Shown here piece after piece: positions 37,266 to 45,464 of a DNA stretch of 64,000 nucleotides. The stretch's first letter is position 1. Each line of letters starts with the position of its first letter. The DNA is taken from positions 6,885,531 to 6,949,530 of the forward strand of contig NC_134422.1 of NCBI RefSeq assembly GCF_030867145.1, read 5' to 3'. The notes under the pieces were generated by a model. That model made no database searches, was not told the DNA's origin, and saw only the letters and a list, made by a program, of their open reading frames with translations. A program made the position numbers and the translations under genes. Source of the DNA: Opisthocomus hoazin. Taxonomy: Eukaryota; Chordata; Aves; Opisthocomiformes; Opisthocomidae.

Positions 37266-37446
37266 CACAGAATCACAGAATGGTAGGGGTTGGAAGGGAC
37301 CTCTGTGGGTCACCCAGTCCAACGCTCCTGCCAAAGCAGGGTCACCTGCAGCAGGCTGCACAGGACCTTGTCCAGGCGGGTCTTGAATATCTCCAGAGAA
37401 GGAGACTCCACAACCTCCCTGGGCAGCCTGTTCCAGGGCTCCGTCG
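37266..37446 (-). mobile_element. Short CR1 LINE 3' fragment
   Basis: The element begins CACAGAATCACAGAATGGTA at its 3' end (left edge) and covers only the 3' UTR and the last ORF2 codons before 5' truncation near 37446. It is nearly identical to the equivalent parts of the copies at 38595-39437 and 59961-60467, so it is a young insertion of the same subfamily. It is inverted relative to the copy about 1.15 kb downstream. Confidence 0.94.
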
Positions 37447-38594
37447 GAAGTTTAACTATTCTAGTAAATTACAATACATTCAGTAGATTTTAAAATAAAA
37501 AATGTGGAGAATTTGAGCAATCTTAACTTTCTACCAAGCATAAAGCACTATCTCAAATCAGAATGAATCTATGCCTGGAGTATCCCCTGCACTTTGGCAT
37601 AGGAACATGTAAAAATACTGTGAGTGATACAGTAGATTAAACAGATAACTTGCTTCAGCTGGCAGAATTACTCATATGGTTCAAGCAAGTTTCTCTGTTG
37701 AAGGTGTTTATAGCTGACTAAAGTCAATGAAGTTGGGCAGATGCTGAAATGCTTTCTTGAAAAGGACTTCAATACAGGCTGCAGCACTTCCCTCAACAGG
37801 AACTACTTACTCATCATCAACAAACATTTGATTCACAAAACCAAATACGTAACTAGATACATAATTAAAACAAAACAAAAACCACCACAAAAATAACATA
37901 TTTCTTGTAACAATTACAGCTGAAATCCTGCAAATTCTTCCACACATAATAAAATATTATTATTAATGGGTATAGATGTAATTAGAAAAAAAAAATGCTG
38001 GAGTGTTAAGTTTGGTCTAGTCTCTGTAAAAGCAGAAAGATCAGTCACCAAATTGTCTTCTAGGTCCTTTTGTATCAAGTCCTTTAGCATCTGCTCAGGT
38101 ATTTTGCCTGGCATTAGACTTTGACTAACGACTACTAATTTCCAGATGTTCCTTTTTATTCATTCATTCATGTTCATAAAAAGTTTTAAAATGTATTGAT
38201 AACCACTGCTGCATACCTCTCAGTTTTTAATTAGTGACCTGCTCTCACCAATCTTCTTCCAGTAGTGTCAGCCTGTCTACTAAAAGTTTTGCTTCATCAC
38301 AAGGTTGTATTTGCCCATGGAATTAGATCTGGACGAGCCTTTTCATTTACTCGCAGGTCTGTGCTCATTGGTAAATTGTGTTATACTTCACTTGCTTGAT
38401 TTATAAACTTCTTTGAAGGAACTAGGAACTCAAAAGGAGTCAGTAGGTATTGGTGACTCATCTCTCTTTCAAACGGTTTTCAAGATCAAAAATCAAGTTA
38501 AGTGGTACAGAAGAAAAATAGCTCGATACAGTGGTCCCTCATAGTCTTCTAAAACCAAGCTTTAAAGCTAAATGTGTAATAAACAGATACACCA
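37447..38594. other. Spacer between two inverted CR1 copies
   Basis: AT-rich non-coding sequence of about 1.1 kb with no recognisable feature. Confidence 0.6.
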
Positions 38595-39437
38595 GAAGGC
38601 TGTGCTGCCATTCAGCGAGATCTCGACAGGCGGGAAAGCTGGGCAGAGAGGAACCTGATGAGGTTCAACATGGGCAAATGCAGGGTCCTGCACTTGGGGA
38701 GGAACAACCCCATGCATCAGTACAGGCTTGGGGTGGACCTGCTGGAGAGCAGCTCTGTGGAGAGGGACCTGGGTGTCCTGGTGGACGACAGGGTGACCAT
38801 GAGCCAGCAGTGTGCCCTGGATGCCAAGAAGGCCAATGGCATCCTGGGGTGCATTAGGAAGAGTGTGGCCAGCAGGTCGAGGGAGGTTCTCCTGCCCCTC
38901 TACACTGCCCTGGTGAGGCCTCATCTGGAGTACTGTGTACAGTTCTGGGCTCCCCAGTTCAAGATGAGGAGCTACTGGAGAGAGTCCAGCAGAGGGCTAC
39001 GAGGATGGTGAGGGGACTGGAGCATCTCTCCTACAAGGAGAGGCTGAGGGAGCTGGGCTTGTTCAGCCTGAAGAAGGGAAGGCTGAGAGGGGACCTTAGA
39101 AATGCTTATAAATATCTGCAGGGTGGGTGTCAGGAGGATGGGGCCAAGCTCTTTTCAGTGGTGCCCAGTGACAGGACAAGGGGCAATGGGCACAAACTGA
39201 GGCACAGGAAGTTCCGTCTGAACATGAGGAAGAACTTCTTCCCTCTGAGGGTGACAGAGCACTGGAACAGGCTGCCCAGGGAGGTGGTGGTGTCTCCTTC
39301 TCTGGAGATATTCAAGACCCGCCTGGACAAGGTCCTGTACAGCCTGGTGTAGGTGACCCTGCTTTGGCAGGAGGGTTGGACTAGATGACCCACAGAGGTC
39401 CCTTCCAACCCCTAACATTCTGTGATTCTGTGATTCC
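38595..39437 (+). mobile_element. CR1 LINE, 5'-truncated, with ORF2 C-terminus and 3' end
   Basis: The longest young CR1 copy here, about 840 bp. It starts abruptly inside ORF2 (AAGGCTGTGCTGCCATTCAG), continues to the ORF2 stop at 39350-39352, and has an 85-bp 3' UTR that ends in tandem TGTGATTC units at 39421-39437. Severe 5' truncation is normal for CR1, which integrates by target-primed reverse transcription. No clear target-site duplication is visible. Confidence 0.96.
38597..39352 (+). pseudogene. CR1 ORF2 C-terminal fragment (reverse-transcriptase tail), frameshifted
   Basis: The first segment is in the frame of 38658 and contains the CR1 hallmarks [32 protein letters not shown] and [17 protein letters not shown]. 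At about 38963 four bases are missing relative to the minus-strand copy at 60.44 kb, which shifts the frame. The second segment (from about 38970) reads ELLERVQ through [17 protein letters not shown] and RLPREVV to the stop. Only the region after the polymerase palm is present, so no endonuclease or catalytic site remains and the fragment cannot mobilise itself. Confidence 0.9.
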
Positions 39438-40439
39438 TTTGAGGATCTGTACTAGAGTTTGTTAGTGCTACAGCACAGATCCATCATCTGAGTTAAAGCA
39501 GAAGTGGTAAATAGAAATCACAAACTATTATTCTCTATTGAGAATAATCACTACAGACAAACCCAGCAAACTAGCTGTGCTGAGAAAAAGGCTCTATGCA
39601 TAACCCAAACGAACCAGGGTGACAGAAAATTCCAGTGAAGAGGCAGTATCTGTTTCAAGCCAACTTCCAGGCCAACTTAAAGACAACTGAGCACCTCAGC
39701 TAAATGAGGGAACAATGAATAAAGAAAAATGAGAGGGTAAGAGGATGGTTGGAAAAGAGACAGAAAGTGCTGCTGTTAATGCAGCTGTAGAGAACTTAAG
39801 ATTTTAAATTCATATGAAAGTCATTATGTGCAGCAAGAGAACAAACTAAAATATTCTGGCAGCAATGCATGGATTCTGGAGAACAGGAGGACCCAGAGTA
39901 CTGACGCAGAGTATGTCAGCTTGCCAAGTCTTGCTTGGGGAAATAACGCTACTAATATTCCTGCATGGGCTGGAGGAAAACAATTAGGTACTGCAATACA
40001 AAAATACAAAAAGCTGATATATGCTTGTTCATTTAGTCTGTAGCTGGGATATTTAGAGAAGCCAATGCTAGAAAAAAACCTTGAAATTATTTAAAAAAAA
40101 AAACCTTCACATTGTTCAAATTAAATGAATGGATGAATAAAAATAGGCTTCCAAATAAGCTACCTAATGTCACAGTGTCAAGTGTGCTAGGCCTGACTAG
40201 ATAAAACTTAACTGAATATTTAAAGATAAGCACAGATCACAAAAAATGTCAAAATATTGCTAAGTGTTTATTAAAGGTCAGAAAGTGTAATAAAGTAAGA
40301 ACCATAAAAAATTCACACAAAAAAGTAGCCAAGATTCTTCAGTTTCATAGAAGACTATATAGAAAGAAAAGAACCCAAAGCATGCACTCTTTAGGATGAA
40401 AAAAGAACTAAAGACAGTCTAGGTGTGCCCTCAAATGAA
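39438..40439. other. Intergenic DNA, no feature seen
   Basis: AT-rich sequence between the young CR1 copy and the older LINE relic. Nothing recognisable. Confidence 0.5.
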
Positions 40440-41915
40440 TCTCCTGCTTTAGTTTTCAATACGAATGAAGATTCTGAATATTAGGGTGAATGTCGCTTAC
40501 ACAAAGGGCAGGAGATAATGGAAGCAGAAGTTACAACACCCATGGTAAAACCAAAGTCCAACAGCTGATACATCCAGACAAGCGTAGAGGCAGAAGCGAT
40601 GGCAGACAATCTTCACTCCAGAATTCTGAAATAACCGACATGGGAAACTGCCAAGTCAGGTAGAAGAGATTTGTAATAAATCTATAAAATCAGGAATCAT
40701 ATATATGTAGAACAGCAAACGCAATTCTTGTCCCTAAGAATATGGAAAGGAAGAGAAACACAATTTCAGCAAACATGAGCTATAGAAATATGCAAAGCTG
40801 CTGAAAGCAACTGAAGGAGGAAAAAAAAAGGCTTGGAAACATGGGTAAATAAAAAATGGGATGAATTTGTTTGGGTTTTGTTTTGGTTTGAATTTTTGGG
40901 GGAAAGGTAGAGTATTCTAGGATGATGAATATTTCATTACCTGCCTTTGATTAGATTACTAATTTTCTAGAAAAATGAAATAGAGTCATCTATCAGGACT
41001 TCAAGCAAAACGTGATTGGATGTCATGTGGGAAAAAATTAGATAGGCTGGTGAAGGTGATTAGGAAAAAGTTGTGAAGAGAGTAAGGTATGGTTAGAGGT
41101 TGTAGTCAAGGGCCAGAAGGAAATAGCTAATAGAGTTCATCAAAGATTGATCTTAGGACCACTACTATTCAATAAATTAATTACCAATTCCGGCACAAAA
41201 ATTAGGACCTTGCTATTGAAATATGCTGCTGACACAGAACTGGTACACAGGCAGTATTGTGAAGGATCCGGATAACTTATCAGAACAACTGGAACAGTAG
41301 AAAGACAGCAAATATAATTGTGATATATTCTTGAAAAGGAAAATACAATAACACCGTGTATCAGAGAACATCTTTCCTACAGAGATAGATCAGGCATTAA
41401 TGATGTTCCACAAGACTACTAACATCTAAATTTGGATGTTCACCCACGTTCAAAGAAGACTAATTCCAATGGGAATAGACAAAAGAAAAGTTTTACTAGA
41501 CTAACACGGGAAAAGGAGTACTGTTGCCTGAGAGAGACTGCCTGGGTCACACATTTAATAAAATTTGAGAGGGAATCTGCACCTCATAATTTTTTTCAGC
41601 TACACCTTGTTAGACGGAGGAAGAAGAGTTCATTAAGATAAAGCAGTGACTGCAAAAGGACAAGTGTGTATAAAACCAGATATCAAATACAGTAAATCTG
41701 GAAACTAGAAGGTTTTCAAATGCCAGAGGATTGAATTTTTGGAACAGCTTCCTAAGGCAGCCTGGGAATCCCTCCACTCCTGACTAGCTAACTTACAGAT
41801 GGATCTTGAAGATTTTCCAGAAGGAACCTACACTTCACTGTCTGCAGTCAAGGGAGATGGACCGAGTGACATAGGCAGCTCTTTCCAGTCCAGTGTTCCT
41901 AATATTTGGAAACAG
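40440..41915 (+). mobile_element. Ancient CR1/L3-like LINE relic with decayed reverse transcriptase
   Basis: In one plus frame, 41136-41189 reads approximately VHQRLILGPLLFNKLITN, matching the CR1 reverse-transcriptase motif GxxLGPLLFNIFINDL. A short way on, 41217-41240 reads KYAADTEL where the polymerase has a FADDTKL/YADD catalytic box, so one catalytic Asp is replaced by Ala. Stops and frameshifts follow. The right end (around 41740-41915) resembles a CR1 3' terminal region (GGAACAGCTTCCTAAGGCAG and CTCTTTCCAGTCCAGTG). The left boundary is uncertain; 40980 is the safer limit. Confidence 0.65.
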
Positions 41916-42444
41916 AGTGAGGAGCCTTTGAACTAAGAATAGCAAATGTTGATGTCAGTATTTTAAATTAACTCAGAGGAATGAGATGTGAGAATTGAAT
42001 TGAGGTGCAATGACAGATGGTTTTGATGCTAACTACAGGTTTTACTTGTTTCTGCTTATAAATTACTTGATAAAGGAATAAAAACAACTATTGACTTTGT
42101 GCACAAGCATTAGAGATCATGTGTTAATCAGGGATTCCTCACTGTCTTGTAGCAGCCAAGATAGTTTAGTAGGACCCTGAGCTCTTAGTTTAGTTTTTCC
42201 ACGGCTGGCTCATCAGTACATTTCTAGAGAGATTAGGATTACTTCCTGCAGTATACAACCGTTATTTCCTGAGACAAACCAACTATTTATTATTGTGCTT
42301 TGAAATTAGGCCAGAAAATTTTCCCTTCCCCATTTAAATAACGTTTGAGGATCACGCTAACACGCCAAAGCAAGGGAATGCAAAGCTCAGGCCCTACGTT
42401 CTGTCCTTAACCAACACTACCGTGACTTTTCGAGGAAGTCATAC
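41916..42444. other. Intergenic DNA, no feature seen
   Basis: AT-rich sequence without recognisable genes or repeats. Confidence 0.5.
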
Positions 42445-42535
42445 AAATAACAATAATACTTATCATTTACTGTGCACGGTGCTTTTCATCTTCAAAGCGC
42501 TTTACAAACATTTACTGCTAGTTAATATGGAAAAA
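42445..42535 (-). repeat. MIR/CORE-SINE 3' tail relic
   Basis: Plus-strand text includes ACAATAATACTTA, CTTTTCATCTTCAAAGCGC and TTTACAAACATTTACTGCTA. Reverse-complemented, this resembles the 3' tail of amniote MIR-type CORE-SINEs (TTTGTAAAGCGCTTTGA followed by a GATGAAA segment and a terminal AATAAT tail). The rest of the SINE is absent or too decayed to see. The assignment rests on recalled consensus. Confidence 0.55.
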
Positions 42536-42869
42536 GTATGATTTAAGGCCAGCTTCTGATAGCTTGTGTGCCAAAGTTAATGTCATTTAAATCGAGACTG
42601 TTTGTATTTAATAGGATAGAACTCAAGTACTTTAGTTTAAACACTATTGTTCCATTAAAAGCCAATTACAGAAATTCAGCTTTCCTTGAATTTATAGAGC
42701 ACAGCTTTTCATTTTTTTCAAAAAAAAGATCTATCTAAATACTTCATCCGAATTTAGTCCTCATAATTCTAGCTAATTGCATAACAGTCTTTTCACCCAG
42801 CTGCATAATGCAATCCGTCACGAAGAAATAAAACCCCGGCTCTGCTGTTGCGGGCAGTGCCGCCTGCCA

Positions 42870-42884
42870 GCAGCAGATGGCGCC
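42870..42884 (+). promoter_or_regulatory. CTCF-type binding motif
   Basis: GCAGCAGATGGCGCC matches 13 of 14 positions of the CTCF core CCASYAGRKGGCRS. It lies in an isolated GC-rich patch (about 42830-42935) in AT-rich DNA. It has the same orientation as the motif at 27174 and lies about 1.1 kb before the second CpG island, a typical position for a promoter-proximal insulator. Confidence 0.45.
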
Positions 42885-43680
42885 CGAGATGTTCCCATGT
42901 GCGGTAAGGACCCGAGCCCGCCGCAGCGAACACCGCTTTTCGATACTACACTTCTGCATAAAAGCGTTTAACGTTTTTCCATGCAGGGTGTGAAGACAAC
43001 ATCTGGATTTAAATTCTAATAAGTAAATCCTAACGCATTTTATGCTGGTCATTCTACGTTAAAAATAAAACCAAAGGTAGCACAACAGGTTGAAGTCCAC
43101 TAAAATAAATGCTTTAAAAAGAACTTTTAAACACCGCTATGAAAGGTAACTGCATGAATTACATTATAATGTATTGACTCAGTGACCATCAGTCTTGCAG
43201 TTTTTTTCTCTGCAATCTTTGAATCTGCTGCAAATGAACCCGTTTTAGAGTTGTCCAATTTATACATACTTTCCTTTCCTATCGATCAAACATCTTTTCT
43301 GAACCCAAACGGCAGAACACGATTTGTGGCTCGATCACATCCACAGGGTACATTTTATGAGGCGCCCAGCAGCAGAGCTGGGAAAGGGTCCGGCAGGATC
43401 TAACAACTAAACAACCACAATCATTATCTGGTAAAACCGTGGCTGCTCTGAAGTGCAAGGAAAGGGCTTGCAAAGCTGTTTCCACTGGCAAGGATTTTAG
43501 CAGCTGAAGATACAAAGATAGTCAAAATGTAACCTGAACACAGACCTGATGAGAAGACAAGACAGGGCAATCAAGAATTAAGAGGAAACTGATCTGCAAA
43601 TGACAGGCAGGGTTTGGAAACTGAAGCCGCTGCCTCCACTTCAGCCCAGTGGCAGAGAGCTTGTGTATTGCATTGCACGT
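42885..43680. other. Intergenic DNA, no gene seen
   Basis: Non-coding sequence between the CTCF-like motif and a CR1 fragment. Nothing else recognised. Confidence 0.5.
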
Positions 43681-43935
43681 GAATCATAGAATCGTTAAGG
43701 TTGGAAAAGCCCTCTAAGATCATCAAGTCCAACCATCCACCCAACACCCCCATGCCTGCTAAACCATGTCCCCAAATGCCACATCTACACGCTTTTTGAA
43801 CCCCTCCAGGGACGGTGACTCCACCACCTCTCTGGACAGCCTGTCCCAATGCCTGACCACTCTTTCAGTAAAGAAGTTTTTCCAAATATCCAACCTAAAC
43901 CTCCCCTGACGCAACTTGAGGCCGTAACTAACGAG
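43681..43935 (-). mobile_element. CR1 LINE 3' fragment, different subfamily
   Basis: The 3' end lies at the left (GAATCATAGAATCGTTAAGG), followed by the wording TTGGAAAAGCCCTCTAAGATC that marks a CR1 subfamily distinct from the copies at 37, 38 and 60 kb. Minus-strand translation retains an ORF2 C-terminus: RQGRFRLDIWKNFFTERVV, then [19 protein letters not shown], and a stop near 43759. It is truncated near 43935, abutting the CpG island. Confidence 0.92.
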
Positions 43936-44838
43936 TGAATCAATGGCTACCAAATACCGGCACCGCCACCACCACCCCCGTGGGAGGCACGCGTGCCGAG
44001 CCGGGCCACGTCGCCATCGACCCCGGCCTCCTCCGCTCAAAGCTTGACGTCCCCTTTCAAGGCCGCCGCGTTACGAGGAGGTCACTCCCGCAGCTTGGAA
44101 GCTCAGGAACCACAGTTTCAGGCTTGGCCGTCCCAGAGGTGGGTCCGGAGCGCGTTCGTTGGTTCACGTTACTCAGTGGCTGTGGCCTCAGCGGGACTTC
44201 TCCAGAGGCAGATTCTCCAGCCCCTGGGCTCCCAGCACACATGGACGCCATCACCCCGGCCCCGCTCCAGCCCCGCACAGGGAGCCCACTCCACCCTGAG
44301 CCTGTCCCGCTCAGGGGACGCCGTCCCCAGCCCACGGGCAGACGGCGTTCCCCGGGGCAGGCCGCGGGGCCCGGCGTCCCGCCATGTCCCCTCACGGCTG
44401 GGGAAGGGGCAGCGCGTTGAGCTTCCCCACGCGGGTCCCGGCGCCCGTGTGCGGGGGCAGATCCACCCGCGGGATGCGGAGCTGTGGCAGCGGGGTTCCC
44501 ACAACAACGGGCTGAGCCGGGCCCTTCACCTGCCTCTCCTCTTGCACCGGGGCGAGCGGCCGGGACTCCCTGAGGGCGGGCGGCGGGGGCTCCCTGAGTG
44601 CGGGCGGCGCCGGAGTCGCTTTCTCCGCGCCGCAGCCAAGCTCCGGCCCCGAGGGCCGGGCAGGGCGGCGGGGGGGTGGCCGCGGGCAGAGGAGGGGCCG
44701 CCGCCGCTTTAAACTTGCCGGGGAGGGCCGGGCTGCCCCGCCCGGGGCAGCGGGGTCTCCTCCTCCTCCCCTCCGCTTCCCGCAGCGGCTCTCCTCAACT
44801 TCGGCCCGGCCGGGCGGCTCCTCCGTCCCGGCAGCACC

Positions 44839-45118
44839 ATGGCGGCGGGCTCCGGCCGCCGGGACTCGTCCGCGCACCGGCCGTGAGGGGATCCCCCTCA
44901 GCGCCGCCGCCTCCTTCCCGCCTCCCCGCCCGCCATGGCCGCCCGCGGAGCCGCGCGGCGCGGCAGTGCCGGGGTCTCGCCGCTGCCTGCCAGCGCCCCG
45001 TGAGGGGGGACAAGCGGGGCGGCGTGTCCCTGCGCTCAGTCCTGCCTCCTCCTTCCCCCCCCGCCTCCTCCCCGGAGCGGAGATGAGCGAGACCCGTGCG
45101 GGGGGAGTCTCCTCCTAG
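44839..45118 (+). other. Three short upstream ORFs in the 5' leader
   Basis: Three ATGs precede the candidate start at 45132: 44839-44886 (15 codons, A at -3 and G at +4), 44935-45003 (22 codons, G at -3 and G at +4) and 45083-45118 (11 codons, G at -3). Each terminates before the main ATG. If included in the mRNA they should reduce or regulate translation of the main ORF. They may be skipped if transcription starts closer to 45132. Confidence 0.45.
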
Positions 45119-45131
45119 ACCGGCAGCCAGG

Positions 45132-45185
45132 ATGGTGCGCCTGCAGCCCCTGCCCCTCGTCGTGCTCCAGGGCGTCCTCCAGCTC
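45132..45185 (+). CDS. Candidate first coding exon of a secretory or membrane protein (signal peptide start)
   Basis: The ATG at 45132 has a strong context (A at -3, G at +4) and opens 18 codons, MVRLQPLPLVVLQGVLQL, before a consensus phase-0 donor (CTC followed by GTAAGT at 45186). A short basic start followed by a Leu/Val-rich stretch is typical of a signal peptide, so the product is probably secreted or a type I membrane protein. The exon sits in the densest part of a CpG island. I cannot name the gene: 18 residues are too few, and no downstream exon is recognisable in the remaining 18.8 kb, implying a long first intron. ADAM10-like genes have a comparable first exon and uORF-rich GC-rich leader, but no expected ADAM10 neighbour is present, so I do not make that call. 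Confidence 0.5.
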
Positions 45186-45451
45186 GTAAGTCCCCTTCCC
45201 CCTGCCGCGGGGCGTCGGGGGAGCCGGCTGCCTTCCCGCCGGGCCGGGCGGCGGCTCCTGGGGAGGCCAGGGCAGGGCTTGCCCCCGAGCAGCCAGCGGG
45301 CAGTCTCCCTCAGCCCCGCGCCCCTTCTTATTTTCTGTGGGTTTATTTTTGAGCGGGGATGTGCTTTTTCCGCGCGTTTGCCGCTCGGCGGGATCGCGGG
45401 GGTCTCGGGCAGCCCCCGGCGCTCTCCGCTCCCGGGACGATTCCGGGCGAT

Positions 45452-45464
45452 GGGGGGGGGGGGG
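45452..45464 (+). repeat. 13-G run in the putative first intron
   Basis: An uninterrupted run of 13 G about 270 bp downstream of the candidate donor site, within the CpG island. It is a possible G-quadruplex and a likely spot for sequencing error. Confidence 0.85.
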
